Positions 16,121-24,739 of a stretch of DNA of 64,000 bases are shown piece by piece. The translations under genes were made by a program, and so were the position numbers. Origin of the DNA: JAVJUV01 sp040220415 (GTDB lineage Bacteria; Pseudomonadota; Alphaproteobacteria; Rhodobacterales; Rhodobacteraceae). A model generated the notes under the pieces. That model saw only the letters and a list, made by a program, of their open reading frames with translations. It searched no databases and had not been told where the DNA came from. Numbering within the stretch: the stretch's first letter is position 1; each line of letters opens with the position of its first letter. The DNA lies in contig JAVJUV010000050.1 in assembly GCA_040220415.1 (NCBI GenBank), forward strand, positions 1 to 64,000. The letters run 5' to 3'.

Positions 16121-17452
16121 ATGCAGGTCACCGAGACCCTGAACGACGGGCTGAAGCGCGGCTACAAACTGATCGTGACAGCGCAGGAACTGGATGCGAA
16201 GGTCAACGAAAAGCTGGCCGAGGCTGCGCCCGAGATCGAGATGAAGGGCTTTCGCAAGGGCAAGGTCCCGATGGCGCTGCTGAAGAAGCAGTTCGGCCCG
16301 CGCCTTCTGGGCGAGGCGATGCAGGAAAGCGTCGACGGCGCGATGAACAAGCACTTCGAAGATTCGGGCGACCGTCCGGCGATGCAGCCCAAGGTCGAGA
16401 TGACCAACGAAGACTGGAAAGAAGGCGACGACGTCGAGGTTTCCATGTCCTACGAGGCGCTGCCGGAGATCCCCGAGGTCGACTTCTCGAAGATCAAGCT
16501 GGAGAAGTTGGTCGTGAAGGCCGACGAAAAGGCCATCGACGAGGCGCTGGGCAACCTCGCCGAGAGCGCGCAGAATTTCGAGGACCGCAAGAAAGGCTCC
16601 AAGGCCAAGGACGGCGACCAGATCGTGATCGATTTCGTGGGCAAGGTCGACGGCGAGGCCTTCGACGGCGGTGCCGCCGAGGATTTCCCGCTGGTTCTGG
16701 GCTCGGGCCAGTTCATTCCCGGCTTCGAAGAGCAGCTTGTCGGTGTGAAGAGCGGCGACGAGAAGGCGGTCGAGGTCACGTTCCCCGAGCACTACGGCAA
16801 TGCCGACCTGGCCGGCAAGGCCGCGACCTTCGACGTGACCGTTAAGGCCGTCAAGGAACCCAAGCCTGCGTCTATCGACGATGAGCTCGCGAAGAAATAC
16901 GGTGCCGAGGATCTGGAAGCCCTGAAGGGCCAGATCTCCGAAAGGCTTGAAGCCGAGTTCGCCGGCGCCGCCCGCGCGGTCATGAAACGCGGTCTTCTGG
17001 ACGAGCTGGACAAGGCCGTCAAATTCGATCTTCCGCCTTCGCTTGTCGAAGCCGAGGCGAACCAGATCGCCCACCAACTCTGGCACGAGGAAAATCCGGA
17101 CGTGCACGGGCACGATCATCCCGAGATCGAGCCGACGGAAGAGCACACCAAGCTGGCGGAGCGCCGCGTGCGTCTTGGACTGCTGCTGGCCGAGATGGGT
17201 CAGAAGGCCGAGGTCGAGGTAAGCGACGCGGAAATGACCCAGGCGGTCATGAACCAGGCACGCCAATATCCCGGGCAGGAACGCCAGTTCTTCGAATTCG
17301 TGCAGCAGAACCCGCAGATGCGTCAGCAGATTCAGGCGCCGATCTTCGAAGACAAGGTCGTGGACCACATCTTCGAACAGATCACTGTCAAGGAAAAGGA
17401 AGTCTCGAAGGACAAGCTTCAGAAAGCCGTCGAGGCGATGGAAGAAGAGTGA
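16121..17452 (+). CDS. tig: Trigger factor, ribosome-bound chaperone
   Basis: 443 aa, normal length. Residues 1-~115 are the ribosome-docking domain with the signature GFRKGKVP (about 44-51). A FKBP-type prolyl isomerase domain follows (DQIVIDFVGKVDGEAFDGG...PLVLGSGQFIPGFEEQLVG, about 165-210), then the helical C-terminal arm region ending in a Lys/Glu-rich tail. Captures nascent chains at the exit tunnel. Transcribed alone; a strong hairpin with a T-run ends the unit at 17485-17515. Confidence 0.97.
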   Translation: MQVTETLNDGLKRGYKLIVTAQELDAKVNEKLAEAAPEIEMKGFRKGKVPMALLKKQFGPRLLGEAMQESVDGAMNKHFEDSGDRPAMQPKVEMTNEDWKEGDDVEVSMSYEALPEIPEVDFSKIKLEKLVVKADEKAIDEALGNLAESAQNFEDRKKGSKAKDGDQIVIDFVGKVDGEAFDGGAAEDFPLVLGSGQFIPGFEEQLVGVKSGDEKAVEVTFPEHYGNADLAGKAATFDVTVKAVKEPKPASIDDELAKKYGAEDLEALKGQISERLEAEFAGAARAVMKRGLLDELDKAVKFDLPPSLVEAEANQIAHQLWHEENPDVHGHDHPEIEPTEEHTKLAERRVRLGLLLAEMGQKAEVEVSDAEMTQAVMNQARQYPGQERQFFEFVQQNPQMRQQIQAPIFEDKVVDHIFEQITVKEKEVSKDKLQKAVEAMEEE

Positions 17453-17484
17453 TTGCCGGGCGACGCCTGCACTTCAACTTCAGG

Positions 17485-17515
17485 AAAGGCCGACCGTTTG
17501 CGTCGGCCTTTTTTC
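17485..17515 (+). terminator. Rho-independent terminator of tig
   Basis: AAAGGCCGAC (17485-17494) pairs with GTCGGCCTTT (17502-17511) around a 7-base loop, followed by TTTTC. The stem is symmetrical, so it could also stop transcripts of the opposing small gene that ends at 17519. Confidence 0.9.
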
Positions 17516-17518
17516 TTG

Positions 17519-17713
17519 TCATGCGACGCGGCGTGAATGCCCGTCGATGCGGACCAGTGCCACTTCCAGACTGCGCGGAAGGAAGGGGTTTGGCGCACCC
17601 GCCCGAACCCAGGACGAATAGCGGCATATACGGACGGCGGTCAGCAGGTAGAGCGCGAAGAGCAGCAAGGGGATCAGGCGCTCGACACCGGGGAGCAGAT
17701 TTAAAAGGGCCAC
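17519..17713 (-). CDS. Putative small membrane protein
   Basis: 64 aa from a GTG at 17713, preceded by GGAG with an eight-base spacing. One hydrophobic segment is evident (LIPLLLFALYLLTAV, about residues 13-27), followed by a basic stretch (RICRYSSWVRAG), the positive-inside pattern of a single-pass protein. Its stop lies immediately at the bidirectional tig terminator, as expected for a real convergent gene. No homologue is recognised and the overlap-free location is the main support. It could still be a chance frame. Confidence 0.4.
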   Translation of the reverse strand: MALLNLLPGVERLIPLLLFALYLLTAVRICRYSSWVRAGAPNPFLPRSLEVALVRIDGHSRRVA

Positions 17714-17947
17714 TGTTTAATCTCCAGAACTGACACGTCACTTTGCGATGTTCTCATTAAGACAGGTACTTGTGCCGGATTCATGATTTGTCGGGGGTGA
17801 TTTCTGGAAGTTTCCGGGGCGCTGGCCGGAAATAAGGCGTCGTTTCGCCCCAATCGCCACGTTGTTTCCGGATTTTGTCAAGGAATGTCTGGAATTTTTC
17901 GGGTTTCTTCCCTAATATAACCTGTATTCGCGTGTCTCATCGAGACC

Positions 17948-17972
17948 GTAACAAGTGTGTATGTAACAAGTG
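17948..17972. repeat. Direct repeat GTAACAAGTG x2 ahead of an unknown gene
   Basis: GTAACAAGTG occurs at 17948-17957 and 17963-17972, period 15. A hairpin-forming GTCTC/GAGAC (17934-17938, 17942-17946) lies just upstream and an AT-rich TAATATA at 17913-17919 could be a -10 element. The repeats sit 10-35 bases ahead of the ATG at 17982, inside the likely 5' leader or core promoter. Confidence 0.5.
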
Positions 17973-17981
17973 GAACTGGCG

Positions 17982-18326
17982 ATGGTTGCCCAAAATCCCG
18001 TTATTTGTATAGATTTTTCCGGCGTTTGCGCCGCGCTTCCCGCGCTTCCTCTCGAGGATATCGTCTCAGCCCTAAGCGATGCCGATCTGGTGGCGCTTGA
18101 GGATGAGCTGGATTTCTACGCTTTCACCGGGGTCCCGTCGCGGCGGATGCTGGAGATCCTGGACAGGGCCGAACTGCTGGACGACGAGTGGCGGCCGCTT
18201 CTTGACGCCGACATTGACCCGGATATGCCCCGACCGATTGCCTTTAAGCCAAGGGTGATCCATCGAAGGGACAAAGCTCGACACCAGCCTTTTCTAGCGC
18301 CTCTCGAACTGTCGAAGACAGCTTGA
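17982..18326 (+). CDS. Unknown acidic protein overlapping the 3' end of pxpA
   Basis: 114 aa from ATG 17982; a GTG at 17970 would add four residues. The body is Asp/Glu/Leu-rich (PLEDIVSALSDADLVALEDELDFY, about 27-50; RRMLEILDRAELLDDEW, about 58-74). The last ~27 residues turn basic and are encoded antisense to pxpA: the two stops overlap by 83 bases. The composition change at that point suggests the original stop was lost and the frame now reads through into pxpA antisense. No recognised domain. Confidence 0.55.
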   Translation: MVAQNPVICIDFSGVCAALPALPLEDIVSALSDADLVALEDELDFYAFTGVPSRRMLEILDRAELLDDEWRPLLDADIDPDMPRPIAFKPRVIHRRDKARHQPFLAPLELSKTA

Positions 18327-19020
18327 GCGCTGCGGCGCTGTCGCCGTGCACGCAGATGGTGTCGATCCGAGTTTCCAACCGCTGTCCGTCACCTGTCAGG
18401 ATCGCACCTTCCATGACCATCTTCACCATGTTGGCCGCCGCCTGCTCCGGATCGTGGATCATCGCGCCGGGCAATCGCCGGTCGACAAGCGTTCCGTCGG
18501 GATTGTAGGCGCGGTCGGCAAAAATCTCGCCGGCCCATTTGCATCCCAGGCCGCGGCAGACGTCTTCCATCGGCGTCGCCGCAAGTCCCATGATGATGAT
18601 GTCCGGCGCCACGTCCAGCGCCGCCTCGTAACATGCGCGCGCCATCTCGGCATTCTCGCAGGCCATGTTCGACAAGGCGCCGTGCAACTTGAAGTGTCGC
18701 ACCTCGCCGCCGACCGAGCGCGCCATCGCCTGTGCCGCGCCTACCTGATAGCGGATCTGGTTGGCCAGAGTTCCAAGCGGCACCTGCATCCGGTTGCGCC
18801 CGAAACCCATGAGGTCGGCGAAACCGGGGTGCGCACCGATGCCGACGCCGTTCCCGACGGCCATCGCCATGGTCGCGGCCATCGTGTCAGGATCACCGGC
18901 ATGGAATCCGCAAGCGATGTTCGCCGAGGTGACGATCTTCAGCAGGCCGGCATCGTCGCCCATTTTCCAGGGGCCGAAGCCTTCGCCCATGTCCGAGTTG
19001 AGATCCACGGAAAGTGTCAT
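18244..19020 (-). CDS. pxpA: 5-oxoprolinase subunit A (LamB/YcsF family)
   Basis: 258 aa from ATG 19020 (MTLSVDLNSDMGEGFG); the frame is open to 19131 but the upstream residues are not family-like. PxpA acts with PxpB and PxpC in ATP-dependent opening of 5-oxoproline to glutamate. Family signatures are DLNSDMGEGFG, SANIACGFHAGDP (about 32-44), GAHPGFADLMGFGRN and VRHFKLHGAL. No pxpB or pxpC lies beside it, unlike the usual pxpBCA clusters. Confidence 0.92.
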   Translation of the reverse strand: MTLSVDLNSDMGEGFGPWKMGDDAGLLKIVTSANIACGFHAGDPDTMAATMAMAVGNGVGIGAHPGFADLMGFGRNRMQVPLGTLANQIRYQVGAAQAMARSVGGEVRHFKLHGALSNMACENAEMARACYEAALDVAPDIIIMGLAATPMEDVCRGLGCKWAGEIFADRAYNPDGTLVDRRLPGAMIHDPEQAAANMVKMVMEGAILTGDGQRLETRIDTICVHGDSAAALKLSSTVREALEKAGVELCPFDGSPLA

Positions 19021-19226
19021 GATCGGATCAGACCTCGCCCGAAGGGATTCGGCAAGTGGTTCAATCGGTTCCGTTTGGTCACATTCCGCAACATAAGGTG
19101 CGGAAAGGACGATTCCGGGTTTCGCCCCCATTGCCGCTATCCTAGGACAGGAGGTGCCGTGCCGGTCCGGCGGACGCGGTCTGTTTCTCCCGGTGTGCGG
19201 GCTGCCGGGCGCACAGCGCAGGCAAT

Positions 19227-20933
19227 ATGCCCGATGCTATGATCATGGACGGCGAGCCGAAGTCATCACCAGAGCCGTTTTCGAACCCGGTTTTTCGGGC
19301 GATCAGAAACGCCTGGGTAACGCTTCGGAAAAAGGGGCCGGGGCAGATTCAGTTCTGGTTCATCGCGCTCTTGATCGGGATTGCGGCCGGATTCGCTGCG
19401 CTGTTATTCCGCAAGTCCATCGACTGGCTGCAGCGCACGCTTTACGGCACATCGGATCCCCAGCATCTGCACAGTTTTGCCGAGACGTTGCCGTGGTACA
19501 TGATCCTGCTGATCCCCATCCTCGGCGGTGCGGTCGTGGGGATTATCCTGAACAGGTTCACGGCAGACGGACGGGTCCATTCCGTGGCGGACGTGATCGA
19601 AGGTGCGGCCCTGAAAGATGGTCGCGTCGAGATCAAGGCGGGTCTTGCCTCGGCCACGGCATCGCTGATCACGCTCGGCACCGGAGGCTCGACGGGTCGC
19701 GAGGGGCCGGTCGTCCATCTTGCAGCGGTGATCTCAAGTTGGGTTTCAGACAGAATCGGTGCCACCGGCATCACCAGCCGCGAGCTTCTGGGGTGCGCAG
19801 TGGCAGCAGCGGTCTCGGCCTCGTTCAATGCGCCGATCGCGGGGGCGCTATTCGCAATGGAAGTCGTCCTTCGGCATTTTGCCGTTCACGCCTTCGCTCC
19901 CATCGTCGTCGCCAGCGCGGCAGGCACGGTGATCAACAGACTGGCATTCGGGGACATGACCGAGTTCCGTCTGATGGAAGAGGGGGCGCTTGCGTTTTAC
20001 GTCGAGCTTCCGGCTTTCCTGATTCTGGGCGTGGTTTCGGGACTGGTGGCCGTCGCGATGATGAAGTCGATCTTCTTCGCCGAGGATCTGGCAAGCCGGT
20101 TACGCCGCTATACCGGGCTGCCTCGTTTCCTGCGTCCGGCAGTGGCCGGGCTGATGCTTGGAGCGATGGCGATCTTCTATCCGCACATCATCGGTGTCGG
20201 CTACGAGACGACATCGCGCGCGTTGACCGGGGCACTGGTCTGGCACGAGGCGGTGGTTTTCTGCATTCTCAAGGTGGTGGCGGTTGCCATAACGATGGCC
20301 GGCCGCATGGGGGGCGGTGTCTTTTCGCCTTCGCTGATGGTAGGCGCGCTTCTGGGGCTGGCTTTTGGTTTGACCGCGACCGCAATTTTCCCGAACGTCT
20401 CGGGCTCCGAGACTCTGTATGCGCTTGCGGGCATGGGCGCCGTCGCCGCCGCCGTTCTGGGCGCACCAATTTCGACGACACTGATCGTATTCGAACTGAC
20501 GGGTGACTGGCAGACCGGGCTTGCGGTGATGGTGGCTGTATCGATTTCCACCGCGGTAGCCTCACGCATGATCGACCGTTCCTTCTTCCTGACCCAGCTT
20601 GAGCGGCGCAACATCCATCTGGCGGCCGGGCCGCAGGCATATCTTCTGTCGATGTTTCGTGTCGCCAACGTCATGCGCACGCCCGACGATCCGCGCTCGG
20701 CGCCGGATGACGCGATGTGGCAGGCGATCGAAGAAGGACACTGGGTCGAGCGAAACGCAACGCTTGAAACGGCGTTGCCGATTTTCGAGCGGACATCACG
20801 CCAGTTTCTGCCTGTCGTCACAATGGGTGGAGGAGGCAAGGCGCCCCAGATTCACGGGGCGCTGTTCCATGTCGATGTCTTGCGCGCCTACAACCGCGCT
20901 CTGGCCGCGACGGCGGCCGAAGAACACGGCTAG
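19227..20933 (+). CDS. ClC-family chloride channel/transporter
   Basis: 568 aa polytopic membrane protein. ClC motifs are GTGGSTGREGPVV with the gating Glu (GREGP, about residue 157), SFNAPIAGALFAMEVV, GGGVFSPSLMVGA and AVLGAPISTTLIVFELTGDW. The position matching the internal proton Glu of E. coli ClC-ec1 (FIIEE, second E) is Val here (FAMEV), as in ClC channels, so coupling to protons is doubtful. A C-terminal cytoplasmic part after the membrane core (about 470-568) reads like a partial CBS-type region. The gene stands alone, divergent from pxpA across 206 bases. Confidence 0.92.
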   Translation: MPDAMIMDGEPKSSPEPFSNPVFRAIRNAWVTLRKKGPGQIQFWFIALLIGIAAGFAALLFRKSIDWLQRTLYGTSDPQHLHSFAETLPWYMILLIPILGGAVVGIILNRFTADGRVHSVADVIEGAALKDGRVEIKAGLASATASLITLGTGGSTGREGPVVHLAAVISSWVSDRIGATGITSRELLGCAVAAAVSASFNAPIAGALFAMEVVLRHFAVHAFAPIVVASAAGTVINRLAFGDMTEFRLMEEGALAFYVELPAFLILGVVSGLVAVAMMKSIFFAEDLASRLRRYTGLPRFLRPAVAGLMLGAMAIFYPHIIGVGYETTSRALTGALVWHEAVVFCILKVVAVAITMAGRMGGGVFSPSLMVGALLGLAFGLTATAIFPNVSGSETLYALAGMGAVAAAVLGAPISTTLIVFELTGDWQTGLAVMVAVSISTAVASRMIDRSFFLTQLERRNIHLAAGPQAYLLSMFRVANVMRTPDDPRSAPDDAMWQAIEEGHWVERNATLETALPIFERTSRQFLPVVTMGGGGKAPQIHGALFHVDVLRAYNRALAATAAEEHG

Positions 20934-20935
20934 CG

Positions 20936-21280
20936 TCAGATCTGCTCCACCGCCACCAGGTCGCCCGCGAAAAACGCAAGGTATCCAGCAATCTCGTTCG
21001 CGACTTCATCGGGCGCTTCGTAGCTCCAGACGGAATTCTGAAGCGTCGTGCTTTTGGTGACGATAGAGAAATAGCTGGCCTCGCCCAGCTGGGGCGATGT
21101 CGTTTTCTTGTCGGAAGTATCCAGGAATTCCATCGCGATATCCTCGCGCGGAAAATAGATGACGAACGGATTGTCGCCCTCAACGAGTTTCAACGCGCGG
21201 TCGCTTTCGCCCAGAACGGCACCGCCGGCACGCACCACCCAGGTGCCCTCCGCCGGCCGGATCGTGATGTGTTCGGCCAT
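20936..21280 (-). CDS. DUF427 domain protein
   Basis: 114 aa from ATG 21280 (MAEHITIRPAEGTWVVRAGG), with AAGGAAGAG seven bases ahead. DUF427 signatures are GGAVLGESDRALKLVEG, FVIYFPREDI, KTTSPQLGEASYFSI and VWSYEAP. The family is a compact beta fold of unknown biochemical role, common in actinobacteria and alphaproteobacteria. Its stop is two bases from the ClC stop (convergent). Confidence 0.9.
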   Translation of the reverse strand: MAEHITIRPAEGTWVVRAGGAVLGESDRALKLVEGDNPFVIYFPREDIAMEFLDTSDKKTTSPQLGEASYFSIVTKSTTLQNSVWSYEAPDEVANEIAGYLAFFAGDLVAVEQI

Positions 21281-21341
21281 GATCTCTTCCTTGTTTGTCA
21301 GACTTCTAGCAGTCTTTGGATCACAAGGCCATGACATGGCT

Positions 21342-23126
21342 TCACAGCGGCCGGGTCGCCGCATCGAGCCAGTCTTGATCGTCACCGTCTACCCGGGATC
21401 CGATTTTTTCCCGCACTGTCCGGTGGTAGGCGTCGATCCAGTCGATTTCCCACGGTGCCAACATGGCCTTGTCGATCAGCCGCCGGTCGATCGGCACAAA
21501 TGTAAGCGTCTCGAAGCCAAGCTGGTCGCGATTGTCACCCAGCTTCGGGGCTCTTTCGACAACGATCAGATTCTCGATCCGGATGCCGAATGCCCCCTCG
21601 CGGTAATACCCGGGTTCGTTGGACAGGATCATGCCTTCTTCAAGTTTCACGTCCGAGATACGGCTGATCCGCTGGGGTCCCTCGTGCACCGAGAGATAGG
21701 CGCCGACGCCGTGGCCTGTACCGTGGTCATAGTCCAGTCCGGCCCGCCAGAGCGGCGCGCGGGCGAGCGCGTCGAGATCACGGCCCGCAAGTCCGCGGGG
21801 GAAGCGGGCGGTCGAGATGGCGATCATGCCTTGCAGGACACGAGTGAAGCAGGCGCGTTGATCCGTATCGGGCGCGCCGATGACCACGGTGCGCGTGATG
21901 TCGGTGGTGCCGTCGGGATACTGGCCACCAGAGTCGACGAGGTAGAGTTCGCCCGTTTTCAGGCGCCTGTTGGTCTCTTCGGTCACGCGGTAGTGGACGA
22001 TGGCGCCGTTCGGCCCCGCGCCCGAGATGGTTTCGAAAGAGATCTCGCGCAGCGAGTTCGTGGCCCGGCGATAGCTTTCCAATGCTTTGACCGCATCTAT
22101 TTCGCTGACCCGGCCACCAGGTGCTTCCCGGTCGAGCCAGGCGAGGAATCGTACCATCGCGGCCCCATCCCGCAGATGCGCCTCGCGCATCCCCTGCAAT
22201 TCGGCCGCGTTTTTCCTGGCCTTGGCGAGAATACAGGGATCATCACCGGCCGAGACGTCGATTCCCGCATCCGTGAGGATGTTGGAAACTGCCAGCGGCG
22301 CGGTATTGCGGTCGACCCTCACCGGTCCTTCAAGTGCGCGGAGCGCATCCTCGAAAGCCGCGCGTGGTTCGATGCCAACGGCGGGATCGGGCTCCAGGCT
22401 CTCGAACTTTGCCGGGTTGGCGAACAGTGTGACGCGGGTGTCTTCGTGCAGGATTGCAAAGGCCTGGACAACCGGATTGCGGGGAATGTCATTGCCGCGG
22501 ATGTTCAGAAGCCAGCAGATAGAATCCGGCAGGGTAACGACCAGGGCCTTCTCGCCGGCCGCCTTCAGTTCACCTGCCATGCGGTCCCGCTTGTCGGCGG
22601 AAGTCTCGCCCGCACACTCGATCGGATGGGGGAAGGCCGGCGCGTCGGGCGGGGCCGGGCGATCAGACCAGATCCGGTCCACCAGGTTGGGCGAGCGGAT
22701 GAGAGTTGCCGCGCCGTGCAGATCCTTTTCCAGCCGCTCGATCTCGTCGGCTGTGTGAAGCCAGGGATCGAAACCGACACTTGCATCCTTCGGCAACCGG
22801 TCGATCAGCCACGAGCCGGGCTTGGTGGCGGGCCAGTCGACCGGCGTGAAGGCATCCGCGACCTGGGTGCGGACCTGAAGCCTGTACCGCCCGTCGACAA
22901 AGACGCCAGCCTCCTTGGCCGTCACGACGGCGAAGCCTGCCGATCCGGTGAAACCAGTCAGCCAGGCCAACCGCTCGTCGCAGGGCGCCACGTACTCGCC
23001 CTGGTGCGCGTCGGCGCGGGGGACGATGTAGGCATCCAGTCCCTCGGTCTTCATCTGGTCGCGGAGCGCGGCCAGACGGGGCGGCCCCTGGTCTGGCGAA
23101 GTGGCGGCGGTGAAGGTCTGGAACAT
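21342..23126 (-). CDS. Aminopeptidase P family (M24) Xaa-Pro peptidase
   Basis: 594 aa, the three-domain long form of aminopeptidase P. Two creatinase-like N-terminal domains (RLAALRDQMKTEGLDAYIVPRADAHQGE near 17-44) precede the M24 pita-bread domain. Metal ligands are visible in YLVDSGGQYPDGTTDITRTV (two Asp), YLSVHEGP (His), ILSNEPGYY (Glu) and IRIENLIV (Glu). Removes N-terminal residues before proline; expected cytosolic. It lies 61 bases behind the DUF427 gene start side, and no signal peptide is present. Confidence 0.94.
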   Translation of the reverse strand: MFQTFTAATSPDQGPPRLAALRDQMKTEGLDAYIVPRADAHQGEYVAPCDERLAWLTGFTGSAGFAVVTAKEAGVFVDGRYRLQVRTQVADAFTPVDWPATKPGSWLIDRLPKDASVGFDPWLHTADEIERLEKDLHGAATLIRSPNLVDRIWSDRPAPPDAPAFPHPIECAGETSADKRDRMAGELKAAGEKALVVTLPDSICWLLNIRGNDIPRNPVVQAFAILHEDTRVTLFANPAKFESLEPDPAVGIEPRAAFEDALRALEGPVRVDRNTAPLAVSNILTDAGIDVSAGDDPCILAKARKNAAELQGMREAHLRDGAAMVRFLAWLDREAPGGRVSEIDAVKALESYRRATNSLREISFETISGAGPNGAIVHYRVTEETNRRLKTGELYLVDSGGQYPDGTTDITRTVVIGAPDTDQRACFTRVLQGMIAISTARFPRGLAGRDLDALARAPLWRAGLDYDHGTGHGVGAYLSVHEGPQRISRISDVKLEEGMILSNEPGYYREGAFGIRIENLIVVERAPKLGDNRDQLGFETLTFVPIDRRLIDKAMLAPWEIDWIDAYHRTVREKIGSRVDGDDQDWLDAATRPL

Positions 23127-23189
23127 GAAAGCCTCGCACGGGGTCGGTCGTTGGCAGGGAACCGCGATTGAGGGCAGACTGCAAGCAGG

Positions 23190-24383
23190 TCAGTCGCTTG
23201 ACAGGAAATCCATGAGATCGGGCACGAAGCGGTCCCAGGTCGGGTGGCCGGGAAGGGGAACGTGATTGGTGCTGTCGTAGACGATCAGTTCCGCGTTCGG
23301 CAGGCCTGCGGCCAGCTTCTGCGCCTGCGCCAGCGGGTGAACGCCGTCGCGCGCGCCGTGGAACAGCAGAACCGGCGCGGTGATCCGGTCCAGAAGCCCC
23401 AGAACCGAAGCCGAGTTGATCATGTCGCGGTCCTTCAGCACGAGTTCCTGGGTCGCGCCAAGCTGCAACTTGGCCGCACAGTGCGCGACGGCTTCGGCGG
23501 GGCCTTCGGGGAAATAGGCGGTCGAGAACGCCACCAGGAAGGCGCTGCCGTGGACCTCGAAGCCTTCGGTCAGAAGCGTACGGATCGCGTCGGTCTCGGG
23601 CGCCCTGGGGCTGCCGCGAAGAAGGCGGCCCTCAGCATAGGCGCCGCTCAACGCAAGACGTGTCACCCGCTGGGGGTGGCGTGCGGCGAAGGTCAGGGCG
23701 ATGATGCAACTGCCGGATTCGGCATAGACGGCAAAGCGGTCGAACCCGACCGCGTTCATCACGGCGGTGATATCCTCGGCGCTGGCCTCGATGCTGAATT
23801 CCGGGACAGTCCGGTCGGACATTCCGCTGCCGCGGTGGTCGAAACGGACCACGGTGCGATTGGCCGACAGGACGTCGCAAAGCTTGCGCTCTGTCGGAAT
23901 GGACCACGTTGTGTTCATGTCGGACGGAAAATAGGGCACCAGGACAAGGGGAGGCCCCGAACCGGTGACTGAATAGGCCAGGGTCGTGGCGTCCGCCGCG
24001 CGGGCAAAGCGCGTGCGGGGCGGCGTATCCGACGGCGCAGCCGTGACCGAGAGCGTTTGTGGCGTGGCTTCGCCGCGTTCGCCCAGGTCCGCGACGAACC
24101 TCAGTCCACGTCGCGCTACGGTCTGGATCACGCGCTGTGCCTTGCCGTCGTCGCCCACGGCTTTCCGCGCGGCGGCGATGCGGGCGCTGATCGCCGATTC
24201 CGACACGATCCGGCCGTTCCAGACCTCGTCGACGATCTGATCGCGCGTCACGAGATGACCGGCATTGCCGGCGAGAAGGCGCAGCAGGTCGAAGACCTGC
24301 GGTTCGACGGCCACGCTGTTCCCCGCCCGCGTAAGCGTCTGGGAGTCCGTGTCGAGAACGCAATCTCCGAAAACATAACGCAT
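23190..24383 (-). CDS. Winged-helix regulator fused to an alpha/beta hydrolase
   Basis: 397 aa from ATG 24383 (MRYVFGDCVLDTDSQTLTR); the frame is open further up but lacks family resemblance. Residues 1-~100 form an OmpR/PhoB-type DNA-binding winged helix (VEPQVFDLLRLLAGNAGHLVTRDQI, ISARIAAARKAVGD). From about 145 there is an alpha/beta hydrolase: RFDHRGSGMSD, nucleophile Ser in YAESGSCI, Asp in FHGARDGVHP, His in DSTNHVPL. No receiver or membrane segment. A fused regulator of this sort may sense or process a small ester; substrate unknown. It is divergent from a small gene at 24524. Confidence 0.88.
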   Translation of the reverse strand: MRYVFGDCVLDTDSQTLTRAGNSVAVEPQVFDLLRLLAGNAGHLVTRDQIVDEVWNGRIVSESAISARIAAARKAVGDDGKAQRVIQTVARRGLRFVADLGERGEATPQTLSVTAAPSDTPPRTRFARAADATTLAYSVTGSGPPLVLVPYFPSDMNTTWSIPTERKLCDVLSANRTVVRFDHRGSGMSDRTVPEFSIEASAEDITAVMNAVGFDRFAVYAESGSCIIALTFAARHPQRVTRLALSGAYAEGRLLRGSPRAPETDAIRTLLTEGFEVHGSAFLVAFSTAYFPEGPAEAVAHCAAKLQLGATQELVLKDRDMINSASVLGLLDRITAPVLLFHGARDGVHPLAQAQKLAAGLPNAELIVYDSTNHVPLPGHPTWDRFVPDLMDFLSSD

Positions 24384-24523
24384 GAACGGACATTGATCCG
24401 TGCCGGGCCACTTCTCAAGAAGTTCCGGCGTTCCTAGGGGAAAAAGCAGGAGTTTCTCAGGATGGCCTTCAAGCAAGGCGGGCTGCATTCGGGCAGCATT
24501 GGGGCAGATCAAGGAGACACGCC

Positions 24524-24739
24524 ATGCACCCCGATTTCGACACGCGAGTGATGAACTACCTTGCGGACCGGCACATGCCGCGCATGCGGGCTGTCCGCGG
24601 TCCCAGTGTCTACGACACCTTACGCAGCCTCTGGGCGCGTCTGCGCTTGCGCGGGTCGGCGTCGAAGAGCGCTGCCAGTTGTTCGGTCATCGCGCCGGCA
24701 AGCTGCTCGACGTCAGTGATCGTGACCGCGCGGTCGTAG
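24524..24739 (+). CDS. Putative small protein overlapping the cobT 3' end
   Basis: 71 aa. The ATG has an excellent ribosome site (AAGGAG, seven bases ahead) and opens MHPDFDTRVMNYLADRHMPRMR. Only the first ~29 residues are outside cobT; the remainder is antisense to the cobT 3' end and reads low-complexity Ser/Ala. It may be the truncated remains of a gene once controlled by the divergent winged-helix/hydrolase protein, or a genuine short peptide. No family recognised. Confidence 0.35.
   Translation: MHPDFDTRVMNYLADRHMPRMRAVRGPSVYDTLRSLWARLRLRGSASKSAASCSVIAPASCSTSVIVTARS

Noticed and set aside
21159..23171. Open plus-strand frame of 670 codons over the aminopeptidase P gene
   Set aside because: Antisense shadow; the minus-strand gene carries all M24 metal ligands.
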